64,000 bases of DNA, taken from the NCBI GenBank assembly GCA_964017065.1, contig OZ024787.1:1630658-1694657 (forward strand), written 5' to 3'. The translations under genes were made by a program, and so were the position numbers. Shown piece after piece: positions 15,303-26,700 of the stretch (position 1 is the first letter of the stretch; each line of letters begins with the position of its first letter). Source of the DNA: Haliclona indistincta. Its lineage: Eukaryota > Porifera > Demospongiae > Haplosclerida > Chalinidae. Below the pieces are notes generated by a model. That model was not told the DNA's origin, did no database searches, and was given only the letters and a program-made list of their open reading frames with translations.

Positions 15303-15600
15303 CCCAAACGGAAACGGACGACGGAAAATGGGCGTGGTCTCGCACTCAAGACTAGACCCCAAAAACTAAACCCAAGACCCTAAAACCTTCGCCGCTAACT
15401 GTGCAAAGTCGGGAGGGTATCCTAACCCGGGCCTTCGGCCCTTGGTAAGCCTAAGGATCGTCGGGAGGGTCGTCCTAACCCGGGCCTTCGGCCCTTGCTA
15501 TAGCGCTAAGCGTTTTGGGGTCTTGAGTGCGAGACCACGCCCATTTTCCGTCGTCCGTTTCCGTTTCCGCCGTCCGTTTCAGTTTTCCGTTTCCTTCTTT
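15303..15600. repeat. Foldback and tandem GC-rich repeat at the MULE right end
   Basis: Inverted arms GCGTGGTCTCGCACTCAAGA (from 15331) and the inverse at 15518-15540. Between them is a duplicated unit TCGGGAGGGT followed by CCTAACCCGGGCCTTCGGCC at 15407-15457 and 15461-15500. Confidence 0.75.
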
Positions 15601-15760
15601 TCCATACTCCCCACACGCCGTCCACCACCCACTCAATAGGCGGGGAGGGGCAGCGGCCAGACTACTCTATGGCCTTCTAAGAGCAATATACGGCATTGTG
15701 GGCGTATCGCCCAACCGAAATCTCGTGTACGAGCGAGCGCTCGTGTACGGCAGTACTGAT

Positions 15761-16026
15761 ATGTCGAGGAGAACGAGAAAGCCATCGTTAAAGGCCCTTG
15801 AGGCTGTAGAATCTGAAGAATTCTTCAAGTAAGTAGAGTGCCATAGTTTTCTTGGGCCCTTGATAATCATTTTTACAGGGAAACTAAACGGCAAGCTCGA
15901 AAGAGAAAACATTCTGCTGCTGACAAGCGACAACTCCTCGCGACAACTTCAATGCCACCAGAATCACAGCATCCTCAAGAAGCTTATCACCTGACAATAG
16001 TTCAAATGCTGAACCTGCTCGAGTAG
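15761..16026 (+). CDS. Small two-exon open frame, unknown (possible gene fragment)
   Basis: ATG at 15761. Exon 1 is 15761-15828 with donor GTAAGT; exon 2 is 15879-16026 after acceptor TTTTTACAG; the phases agree. The 71-residue product starts MSRRTRKPSLKALEAVESEE, continues with a basic stretch ETKRQARKRKHSAADKR, and ends in MLNLLE. The basic stretch could be a nuclear signal or a DNA-binding tail. It begins 88 bp outside the target-site duplication of the MULE. I do not recognise the family. It may be a 5' end of a lost gene. Confidence 0.3.
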
Positions 16027-16429
16027 TGCCCAAATATTTCACTCCTTTATACTCCTTCACATTCACATTCCTTATGCAATAGCATTCACCAACGACCAGT
16101 TTGGCATTTTAATTCATATAATTCATAATTTATCATTCCAATACCAGTAAATTGTACTAGTACTGGTGTATAGTCATTTAAAAATCACTAGTATGTACAT
16201 GTGAAATAGCGACATTATGACCATCCAGTAAATATGAACAAAGTCTCAAATCTGACTTCCTCAAATGCTATTCTACATGCATGAGTCAGCGCACGGGTAT
16301 GTGTTCAATAGAACTCTAGTTGATTACCAATTTGCTGGGTTTCTTTGATCTAGCTCTGATTGATCATAGCAAAACAGCATTGTTTCCAAGAATTATCCGC
16401 TTAAATTTCATAATTAGTTGGAATCAGCG

Positions 16430-17090
16430 TATCTGAAAACCTTGGGGTGGTTTTTAGCCACTGAAACGGCACTCTGATGTCGCGCAAGACAGTTTCCACT
16501 TTTTGAATTGCAAAAGGCACATTTCCGGCCGCATGACCATGCCCACGCACCTCACTACCATGATCCATAAGTGTTACACATGTAGACATCATCTTGTGAT
16601 TGCATAATACGCACATGACCAACCACGTGCACTCGAGTAGAATATCGCCGTGTGATGAGCGAACATTGGAGCCCTGCCTGGAGCCTTCGAAAAATAGCTC
16701 AGAAGTAAGCTCGTGTAAGAGCATCACTCTGCAGCTGGCCCTGAGCTAATACAGTGGTACCAATTTCTAAGCAAGAGTGGGTGGGGCTCGTGTACAGGCA
16801 TGGCGTACTTGGCATAGCCATGTGTGGGTCAGCTAGAAGTCAGAGATGTACAGCATATGAGCTACAAATTGAAAAGAGAAGCCGTCAAACAACAAAGGTG
16901 AAGACAAAGAGGCTCAACACACAAATCTTGAACTGCTCCAAAAATTTGAAAACTCAAAATGACATAACAAAACTGAAATGTAAGAAGATTCCTAACAAAA
17001 TCAAAAGGATGTTGGATTATAGATTAGCAACAAAGAAATCTGCCACTGGCCTACAATATAAACCAACAAGAAGGAAATAGTTATATCCAC
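16430..17090 (+). repeat. Composite repeat family A, old copy with remnant frame
   Basis: Aligns in order with 42720-43250: the ATCGCCG block, CTTCGAAAAATAG, AAGCTCGTGTA, GGGTGGGGCTCGTGT, then a frame ending KSATGLQYKPTRRK. The same end is read in other copies as KSATGPQCKLTRNKHG. The open frame 16754-17080 (108 aa, Lys-rich) therefore belongs to the repeat, not to a host gene. Confidence 0.6.
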
Positions 17091-17240
17091 AATGATCAAT
17101 GAAAACTAACATAACAGAGAGTGAAATGTACAGTTGTGCTTCAAACATCAGAAAAACACAACTAGTAGAATGTACAAGTATTTAGTTATTTCTGAAATAT
17201 TGCTGCTCTCTCATGTACTTCTCATGTACTTGTAAACTAT

Positions 17241-17900
17241 GATGGAGAACCTGCCGTAGTAAGATTTTGTTAATACTGATGTGGAATAAATTTTCTCAAG
17301 ATATACCTATGAAAATAGTCCTTGTATCACTCATTCTTGCTCCTGCATGGCTTGCTGATATGGGGTTTGGAACAGGCAAAATTATCAAACAAGTAAACTT
17401 TAGCAAATAAACCTATCATTTTGCTCTTTCCGTTAGAGAAAGGTCAACACTAAAAGTCCACTTATAATTGCTGTAGTAGTACAACTTATTAATTTTTGTA
17501 GCAGCCATGCTTCCCTTCTTAACAATTGGTGCCACATCAGATGGTGCAGTGGTATGCGACAGTTCAGAGTCATTTTGAAACAGGCTTGTCTGCTTTTGTT
17601 AAGCATTACTCCTAACCTCGAACCTATCACTGATGCAGGTGTTGGTATTCTTGTTGATGTGATCATCACCATCATCAGTGACCAAGAAGCACAAATAGCA
17701 CGAGAGATGCAGTATATTGATGAGGAGCAACCCACTTTAGAGAAATATTAGAAGGACCATTCACTGAGGAATGGTATAGGATATCAAGACTTTCCTGCGA
17801 TTGTGCTTGAGTTCTAGTTTGACTGAAAATTTCACTTGCACTATAATTGAATCCTTACTGCCAGCCATTTTTTATCAAGGTATATGCTTAATCTACGTAT
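17241..17900 (+). pseudogene. POT-like transporter pseudogene, heavily decayed
   Basis: Recognisable in pieces against the intact copy: CCGTAGTAAGATTTTGTTA (CSKKILLLL region), GCTGATATGGGGTTTGG (ADVRFG), GCAGCCATGCTTCCCTTCTT (AAMLPF), GATGAGGAGCAACCCACT (DEEQPT), GGACCATTCACTGAGGAA (GPFTEE). It has many frameshifts, stops and deletions and is the oldest-looking member of the array. Confidence 0.75.
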
Positions 17901-18690
17901 CAGCTCTCGATAGTCCGTTTTTAATGCTGATTATTATCCAGTTCTGCTGCGCTGAGCTTCTCATGTCCATGTTGACCTGTAAAATTTTGTGTCATAAAAG
18001 GATATTTTGTTGCCGCCCTAGGGCAAATTATAATTTTGTGTCATGGTGGTTTCTTATCATATAATAGGGTATAAATTGAATTGTGCAAGGGATTACTTAA
18101 TCTATTGTTTAAAAATTATCAATCAAATGATTGACAAACAACGTTTGATTATGCGAAAGACAGGACAATGGGATGGATGAGAACAAGATTGTCTTTCGCG
18201 ATACTGAGAGCAACGAACTATTGTGTGAGAGGCTCTAGAGTGAAATGGAGAAGTGGTGTTGGTATGGAGGATGGAGCGGGACTGAACTTAATGTTTTCAA
18301 ATTCTTAATTAATTAGTTTACTCTTTTGTTTGTTTGTAAATATAGTTTTCTTGTTAATTTTATTATTATTATTATTTTATGTATTTATTTTTTCCTTACA
18401 CCTTAGTGTTACTTTGTTGCTGTTTGTGTTTTAGTTAACTATTTACCTTTATCTTATTTTCTTTATTTTCTTTTCCTTTTCTTATACTTACACCTTAGTG
18501 TCATAACTAGTAATTTATTTTCCTTTTCTTTTCTTGTACATTATAATAATTATTGTACCTATTAGGAATGTAGTAACATTTCCTGTTAGTTAAAATAATA
18601 GCTATAGATTTGATAACAGTGATTGTTAAAAACATGAGGAAACAAGAATAAATACGTGCCTTCTCCGCAGTGCTTAACCAGTATACTGAC

Positions 18691-20261
18691 ATGGCTTCTT
18701 CTGGTACCACTAGTCGATGGAAGCAATGGTGGAGACAATCACCCAATACTTGCTGTAGTAAAAGGATACTGTTACTACTGGTGTGGAATATACTGTTTAA
18801 AAGTTTTCAAGACTTGCCTTCAGTGACAGTCCATAGAACGGAAGATATACCTATAAATTTTTTCTTAGTCTTGAACCTTGTTTCCGGCACTCTTGCTCCT
18901 TTTATTGGCTGGCTTGCTGACGTGAGGTTTGGTAGATATGAAATTATTAAGTTTGGCTCGCTAAGCATACTAGCAAGCATACTCTTTTACTTTGAACTTC
19001 TCATTGGAGTAGGATCAACACTGACTACTGTGTTATATTCAGTCGCAGTAGCAGTGCAAGGTGTCGGTGGAATATGTTTCATATAGCAGCCATGCTTCCC
19101 TTCTTAACAGATCAACTAATTGGTGCCACTTCAGATGAGCTTAGTGCAGTGGTGCAGTGGTTTGTTTGGACAAATTTTGTTGGGTTAAGTTTGTCTGATG
19201 CAATTTTGGTAATAGGTACTACTACTCTTAAAATGCAATTAATTACTGATGCTGGTTTTGCTCTTGTTTTTGCCATTCCTATTGCTGCGATCATCATCAG
19301 TGACTGCTTGTGTCAGCAGTGGTTGGACAGGACTCATAAGGTCACTAACCCCATCAAGCTCATCATACAGGTACTCAACTACACTAGGAAGCACAGATAC
19401 CCTGAGAGACGCAGTGCCTTCACCTATATTGATGAGGAACAGCCCACACGAATGGACTTTGGTAAAGAAAAATTCGGAGGACCCTTCACTGAGGAGGAGG
19501 TAGAGGATGTCAAGACTGTCCTACGATTGATTCCACTGGTGATTTGCTTGAGTTTTCTTAGTGGGGCTGAAGTAACACCAACAAATTTCTTAAACATAGC
19601 AAGTTTTAAGATGGCATTGTTCATAGACATTGGAATGGGCACTTGGTTATTTCCTTTGCTACTGATTCCAGTATATCGACTCCTATTGCATCGGTATATT
19701 CACCACTACACTCCCAGTATGTTGAAAAGCATAGCAATCGGTCTGGTAATGTATCTAGTGGGCTACATTGCATTAGAGGCATTGGTAATAAAAGGAGTAG
19801 TAGACTCTGATGACGTGCAAAGCTACTTATCCTGTACAACAAACACTTCCTCAGCTCATTCAGATTTTAATATGCAGTGGTACTGGATGCTGGGTCCTTA
19901 TTTTCTTTATGGTGTTGGAAAATCAATAACCTCAGTGCTGCTGTATGAGCTCATTATTGCCCAGTCACCAGACAAGATGAAGGGATTGGTTCTTGGTGTA
20001 ATGTTAGCTGGACGTGGCATTGCTGTTTTTGTTGCTGCTGAAATTCAGAAACAAATTAAGTATACATTGTGTTCTCATTTGCCATTGACCATTTTACTAG
20101 TAGCAGTGTTTGTGGTCTTCCTGGTCCTTTCCAAGTGCTACACACTACGTGAGAGGAACAGAGAGATCAACATACAGGCCATAGTGGAGGAACACTACGA
20201 GAGGTACATGGACCAGGAGGAGGAGTACATGAGAGAGCAGCAATACTTGGAAGACCATTGA
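18691..20261 (+). pseudogene. POT-like transporter copy with one 2-bp frameshift
   Basis: ATG at 18691 (MASSGTTSRWKQWWRQSPNT). The frame is intact to 19084, where ATAT replaces AT in TTTCATAGCAGCC and shifts it; the remaining 395 residues to the stop at 20261 are open and closely match the intact paralogue (AAMLPFLTDQLIGATSDELS, YIDEEQPTRMDFGKEKFGGP, LRERNREINIQAIVEEHY). Everything else is gene-like, so this is either a very young pseudogene or a sequencing or assembly error in a functional gene. Intronless like its neighbour. Confidence 0.85.
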
Positions 20262-20394
20262 ATAATAATAATATTGTTGACTAGTTGTGATGTCTGAGTA
20301 CACCATTATTGTGTTTGTCTTTTACTTAAATTGAATCTTGCGACTTTAATTTGACTACATCAAGCTTGCCATAGGCGGCAACAGTAGTATAGTA

Positions 20395-20900
20395 GTACAA
20401 TATTGAGAATGACTAGCATATTTATGTTTGTGAATGGTTTGGTGAGCCTTAGCAACCTTCGAGATGTTTGAAAATACATGTACCTCTGAGTCAGTATGTT
20501 GTGTACATTTTTACTACTGATCTGAGAAAGAGAATTATGGTCTCTCAGGCTCTCCCTTGCTATCCTCGTACCCAGGCCAATTTCTTTGTAGAAGGCCTGG
20601 GTACGAGTATGTCTAGCTTGTTTGTTTGATCATGAGTACGAGACGTAGAGCAGTTGTGTTCTAACAAAGATTCATTCCTTTTTGAGTCAGCTCCACACCT
20701 TTAGAATTGTATTGGTATTTCTGAAAGAATGTCCGAGTTGATTTAAAAATTATCATATTTTTTTCTGAGTTTCTGCACGATGATTTTGTATAGCTAGACT
20801 TAAAGTTACTACATATTACAAGGGACTCTAATTGCAGGTGTCCCCAAGACCCCAACCAAGCAAAAGTATTGCAGCTACTAGCTGCTCTATTAAGCATCTA
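20395..20900. repeat. Segmental duplication, copy 1 (pair with 24895-25395)
   Basis: About 500 bp downstream of the POT copy that recurs at 24895-25395. Shared stretches include TGATCTGAGAAAGAGAATTA, GGCTCTCCCTTGCTAT, a hairpin of the type GTACCCAGGCC...GGCCTGGGTAC, and AAGATTCATTCCTTTTTGAG. The hairpin stems differ between the copies but each still pairs. Confidence 0.85.
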
Positions 20901-21156
20901 CAGTACTACACTACTGACACGTACATGTACTGTGTTTGTTTGTTTGTTCACATGATCAATTGCTTCAGTACAGATCGATGCTATCTAGTGTAGCTTATTA
21001 TTAGCCTAAATTTTGAGTGTATAGCATACATGCACATACCACATATACACAAGTGATTATCAGTCAGTCAGTCTAGAGTTTGAAAAACACGAATTAAATT
21101 CAAATGGTGTGAATGTGTCAACGATTTTGAGTGTGCAAAAATGTTATACAATAACA

Positions 21157-21868
21157 GGGGGTCCCACAAAGAATAGTTTCTGACACGAGGCCCAAAAGTG
21201 GGTGGGTGGGTCAGAGGCAAATTTTCAAAATTGGTCACTTCGTGTAAAATTAAGTCATGACAATTAAATTTCACTTTAAGAGCTTTAAAGGTATTTTAAC
21301 TGCTTTACAGTTAACTACCAGCAGGAGCGCCAGCTAACTATACTTCTTACCAACATGTCTGTAACCAAAAATTATGAAAAATAGTCATTATCTGTATACA
21401 AACAGTAGTACAATAATAATAATAATCTCATAATAATAGTACTGACATGTGCAATCTGGTAATAATCAATAATTATACTTGTAAGCAATGATGATAAGAA
21501 GTGAAGTTTGGTTTGCCAGCACGCGGCGGAGTCTAGTAAGTCATTTGCATTTGGTCTCACCAAGAGTATTTTTGTTGGTGGAGTGCCACGCAGTCTCGGT
21601 GCAATATTGTTAAAGTCAGGAGCTAGGCCGACCTGAAGCTTTGCCTTTTGAAATTTGCCAACCGATCATGAAAGGGCGTGCATAGTCAGCCAATAATGAT
21701 GATGAATTCAAATTTATAATAATAATAATTATTAATGAATATAATTACATGACGTAATATGACGTGTTATGACACATTATGACGTAAAATGACACAGTGG
21801 GTGGGTGGGTAGAGTAGCAATGTAAAAAACTGGCCTGGTGTCGTAGATTTTAGCAACTGGGACCCCCG
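21157..21868. mobile_element. Non-autonomous element with 10-bp target-site duplication
   Basis: Inverted ends GGGGGTCCCA and TGGGACCCCCG; flanked by TACAATAACA at 21147-21156 and 21869-21878 (perfect). 712 bp, with no coding frame. A 9-10 bp duplication again points to a Mutator-like source. Confidence 0.75.
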
Positions 21869-22207
21869 TACAATAACATTATTTCTGGTATGTAAACATA
21901 ATGTGAATGTTTTCTTTTGAAAATAATAGCACCTTAAAACGCTGCCTTAAAATTGAGAATTTTTTATAATAACATGCTAATAGGACGTGAGCTTAGTGCA
22001 TAGAAATTAATATCTTAAGGTGAATTCTTGAAAGTGGTATGTTTGGAAAGTAGTGTCGTGGTAAATTTGCATCAGCAGTTGTGCATATCTAGTATTAAAC
22101 TGCAGTTTACTGATAGAAATACCATTGGTGAACTGGTCAGGAAAGTTTGCATAAATACGTTGCTTTCAGGCAGATATTTAATTATTAGTTTTGATGTGTA
22201 TATTGAA

Positions 22208-22995
22208 ATGTCTTCTTCTGGTCTCAGTCGCTGGAGGCAATGGTGGAGAAACTGCCGTACTAAGAAGATACTGTTGCTACTGATATGGAATATACTTATT
22301 AAATCCTCTCGAGACGTACCTTTAGTCTACAGAGCCAGAGCAATATCTTCACAATTTTATTTAGCATCAAGCCTTGTTACAAATGCTCTTGCTCCTTTGA
22401 TTGGCTGGCTTGCTGACGTGAAGTTTTGAAGATATGAAATTATTAAATTAGGCTCATTATTATCATTTCTTGCAAGTATACCATCGTATTTTGCTCTTTC
22501 TAGTGGAGAAAGATCAACACTGACTACTGCACTTTACTTAGTTGCTGTAACAGTACAACTCATTGGTGAAATATGCTTTGTAGCAGCCATGCTTCCCTTC
22601 TTAACAGATCAACTAATTGGTGCCACTTCAGATGAGCTTATAGTGCCGTAGTGCAGTGGTACGTTTGGGCAATCGCTTTTGGGACAGGTTTGTCTGAAGC
22701 TATCTTTTTCTTTGGCATTTCTCCTAATGACAACTTTCAGCTAATCACCGGTGCAGGTGTTGCTCTTGTTTTTGCCATTCCTCTTGCTGTGATCATCATC
22801 AGTGACTGCTTGTGTCAGCAGTGGTTGGACAGGACTCATAAGGTCACTAACCCCATCAAGCTCATCATACAGGTACTCAACTACACTAGGAAGCACAGAT
22901 ACCCTGAGAGACGCAGTGCCTTCACCTATATTGATGAGGAACAGCCCACACTAATGGACTTTGTTAAAGAAAAATTCGGAGGACCCTTCACTGAG
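22208..22995 (+). pseudogene. POT-like transporter, 5' half, broken and truncated by a repeat
   Basis: ATG at 22208 (MSSSGLSRWRQWW). A nonsense change replaces the GGT codon of ADVRFGR with TGA (ADVKF-stop, 22427-22429), and an insertion in GAGCTTATAGTGCCGTAGTG shifts the frame near 22640. The frame then runs on to GGPFTE, where at about 22996 it passes into a half copy of the family A foldback (GCAAGTCAATCGTGTTACCA). The second half of the gene is missing here; a 3' half of the same family lies at 29974-30448. Confidence 0.85.
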
Positions 22996-23120
22996 CAAGT
23001 CAATCGTGTTACCATTCCATGCTAGTTCCTTGTTGGTTTGCATTGTGAACCAGTAGAACATTTATTTATCCCTACATTCTTTTGATTTTTTAGAAATCTT
23101 TTTTATTTCTTTATCTGCAC
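22996..23120 (+). repeat. Half foldback of repeat family A inside the POT pseudogene
   Basis: Matches one arm of the family A foldback (34106-34220): GCAAGTCAATCGTGTTACCA, TTGTTCC-like block, TTGTGAACCAGTAG, CCCTACATTCTTTTGATTT and AGAAATCTTTTTTA. It marks the truncation point of the transporter copy. Confidence 0.85.
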
Positions 23121-23278
23121 ATTCTCTCTGTTTTCTCTTTGTCTTGTAACTCTGATACATTTTTCTGATTAACATTGAATTAACAAAAGTTTAAAGATTT
23201 TTGGTACTATATTTATTTTAACTACCACTTGAGTAGCAATGATGATGATGCAATAGTGATAAAAAATATGTAGTATAG

Positions 23279-23410
23279 TTATTCCATGCCTACCATGTGT
23301 GTATACCATTTATACTTGGAATTGTGTTAGTAAACCCGAAGGCATAGCCAGAAGGTTTATTAACACAATACTGAGTGTAAATGGTATACCAGGTGGGTAT
23401 GGAATAGATG
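23279..23410. mobile_element. Foldback MITE
   Basis: Imperfect inverted arms of about 58 bp: TATTCCATGCCTACCATG at the left and its inverse (GTGGGTATGGAATAG) at the right, with AACACAAT/ATTGTGTT further in, around a short loop. Confidence 0.75.
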
Positions 23411-23786
23411 ACATGTACCATAGCAACCATAGACGAGATTAATGACGTCAATCGTTTCCATTAGCATCAGTAAGACAACAGCGGGACAACAGTGTATAAA
23501 AAGCGAACATACTTAGGCCTGGGCTACCTTTGGTATGGGTGAACCACTCCCAACCGAAGTTTCTCTCGCAGTCAATTACTGTGTGGAGTCGAACGAGTCA
23601 TGTGACATTAGTGGCTTTACTGCTGGGGATTTTCCCTGTATACACACCCAGTATTTTTAAATATATAGGGAATCCCCATTGCATGCAGGGAAATTTATGA
23701 TATATTTGTGATCTTTGAGGCAGCTATGGTACAAGAGTGTTTGTTTATAAATGAAATATGACATGAATGCTTGTTTCTTTGCTTTG

Positions 23787-26700
23787 TTATTTTCTGACAC
23801 AAATTAATATTTGTTCCAGTTTACCAGCTAGCTCTCTTAGACGAACATCTTTTAAAGCCTCAATAAGAGCCTTCCAAGTAATTCTACCTTCAACACGGCC
23901 TTCTAACCATTGAGTGAGCATGGTTTTACAGCACTTTTCTACATCACCTTGGGATGTCTTCATAATGCTTTCAATATTGCTCTGTGTAAATTTTAGCATA
24001 CTTCCAAGATTATCCCATTTTGAACAAATTTCATCGATGATATGTAATCTTTGTTCCACACCATGTTCATTAACATATTTGTAGCATATTAACTCGTGAA
24101 TTTCAGGCTTCTCATCTAATGAAACAAATGACAAATCAATAAATGCTAGAGTAGTAAATAGTAGTAATATTTATAGTATAGTAGGCAGGTCTGTACGCAC
24201 CTTAGTGGACCCGAGGTCGAGGGTTTGCTAAAGTGCGTACGCACCTGCAGACTGTACTATAAACAATTTATCAATCACTAGTCACGCCATTTTGGCACAT
24301 GCGCAGAACCGACATTGGTATGCTGCAAGTTTGTAAGCATGTGATCGGTCGAGGTAGCTATGGCTGTGCTGCTTAGCTGGAAGGATCCTTCTTTCTGAGG
24401 GTCACACGCTCAGTAAAGTTCCTGAGATAGATCTTTCTGGTGCTCCATAGGTGATCTTTTTTGGTAACAGTACTGGTGCTTTAGACATGTATCGAAAGTA
24501 CACTGTATACATGTATAGTCCACCTGTTACCGTCAAGGTTTTTGTTGCTATAGTGTTTTCACGGGAGCAATTACTTGGGAGTACATAGTTAAGTGATGGC
24601 TACTGTGTGTGTACGTGAATGGCTGTGAATCCTGTGATCCATCGTCGTCGCTGGACCATTCAGAGATCGGGCGCTTCTCAGAGAGAGCATGCAAGCTGTC
24701 GGCTAGCTAGCCTCATCGAACTCATGAGACTGATTTTAGCTAGGAAAAATAATATTATGGTCGAGTTGTTATTGCCTCTGATAAGGTCTGCTATCAAAAT
24801 ATCAGACTTTTGAAACTGTTTTTATCAGACCTTGGGTTGTGACATGTTTTCACGTAATACAAATTCACCATAATGACGTCACTAGTGAAAGATAAGAATG
24901 AATAACGTATTTATACATGTTTGTGAAAATTGGGCGAGCCTTAGCAAACCATTGAGATTTTTGAGAATACATGTACCTCAGTATATTGTGTATACATATT
25001 ACTTCTGATCTGAGAAAGAGAATTATGCTCTCTCAGGCTCTCCCTTGCTATTCTCATACCTGGGCCCATTTCTTCGTAGAAGGCCCAGGTATGAGACTAA
25101 AATTTGCTGAACAATTAATTTAATTGCTATGTATATACCTAGGTTGTTTGTTTGATCATGAGTACGAAACATAGAACAGTGGTGTTCCAACGAAGATTCA
25201 TTCCTTTTTGAGTCAGCTTCTATAGTTATTGGTATTACTGGTAGGAAGTCTGAGTTGAATAAAAAATTATCAGTTTATTATTCTGAGTTTCTGCATGATT
25301 TTGTATAGCTAGACTTACAATTATTACAGGGACTCTAATTACAGGTGACCCCAACCAAGCAAACAAATCAGCTGCTCTATTAAGCATCTGCTACACCACC
25401 TATGCATGCATAGGTATACAAGAAAATTGAAAAAGATTTCTGACGAAATCAAAATATGAAGATATCTACCACTGGCCCACAATGTAAACCAACAAGGAAC
25501 TAGCATGGTAGTAACACTATTGACTGAATAATAAACCCATGATGCATCCCTATGTAGGGATGGATGAAAAACAAGATGGCAGCTACAATACAATGTATCA
25601 GCGTTCACATGCTCGTTTCCCCTGGTGGTGAATATTGTAGTCTTCATCCAAAGACACTCAGATCTGCTCTTTGGCAATGGTCCATCCTCATAATAGCCAT
25701 AAAGTTGCTCGAAATTGTTATTAAAGTGACAAACCTGGAAACGGTGAAAATCGAATTTCGTTTTCTTCTTAATTCATTCCTTCCTCCCTCCCTTTCTTCA
25801 GTGAGCCTAGCGCCTTTACGCGAGCAGTGCCCAGCACAAAACACCCACGAACAGCCGTGAAATGCTCCAAATTTATTCTATAGATGCACCATTTACCGTT
25901 TGTGCACAGAGAATCCTTTGTATTGTGAATATTAATAAGGCATGGGAAAGCTATAGAATACGTTCATTAAGATGTAACCTGTGATTGATGGTTCTGTGAC
26001 TAATGGTATTGGGTCAACTCTTTGCCAATAGTTTTAAGAGAAATACATAATACATTTTACTGTGTAGCTATCCCTTTACCTGGAGATGGTAAATATTCTA
26101 GTCGAAGATCTTTAGGACCTATAGATCCATCTAGAGTGATTACCACCGTCAATTCTTTTGGTTCTCCAGTTTCATGCCACCTCAAGCTCAAAATGCGAGG
26201 ATGAAGATCTGAACATGTGCTCAACTCCTCTTTGCATACCTGCATAATACATATTTATCTATAAATCAGTGATGCATCAAACGTCTGTCTATTAACAAGT
26301 TAACCTTCATTGTGGTTTTGGGAGTAACTTTCCATCCATTATTTAGTAAAGTTTTATTCATAACAAGTACACAACGATCCAAATTCAATGTTATGACACG
26401 CTCTGAAAAAGATATTACCTCACATGTACAATTGCACCCACTGTACTTTTCTAAACATTTCTGTGAAATGAAACAGTAAAAATTAACTAAAAATGATTGT
26501 GTTCAGCTGAGCACCTTAAGTATCTGTTCATTCTCAAAAGGCAATATCAAAATATGTGCTTCAATATCCAATGGGTTTCCAGTGCATACGTAATACAGCC
26601 TAGCATGAAAAATTGCATTTAAGCACACAGTTTGGCAGCTAGCTGTTCTGGTGGCATGTATACAGCACACAGTTTGGCAGCTAGCTGTTCTGGTGGTAAG

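Larger units (their letters stand above)
11666..15664. mobile_element. MULE-type DNA transposon, 3999 bp, with 9-bp target-site duplication
   Basis: The element begins TAGTCTGGCCGCTGCC and ends with the inverted copy. It is flanked by a perfect 9-bp direct repeat CTCTATGGC at 11657-11665 and 15665-15673. Inverted terminal regions run several hundred bases (11666-12180 against 15226-15664). A 9-bp duplication with long inverted ends is the hallmark of Mutator-like elements. Internal frames are decayed but carry transposase-like pieces (12750-13190, 14160-14308). At least two smaller elements are nested inside. It is not autonomous now. Confidence 0.8.

Noticed and set aside
16754..17080. 108-codon Lys-rich frame as a host gene
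   Set aside because: It aligns with repeat family A copies elsewhere in the window, so it belongs to the repeat.
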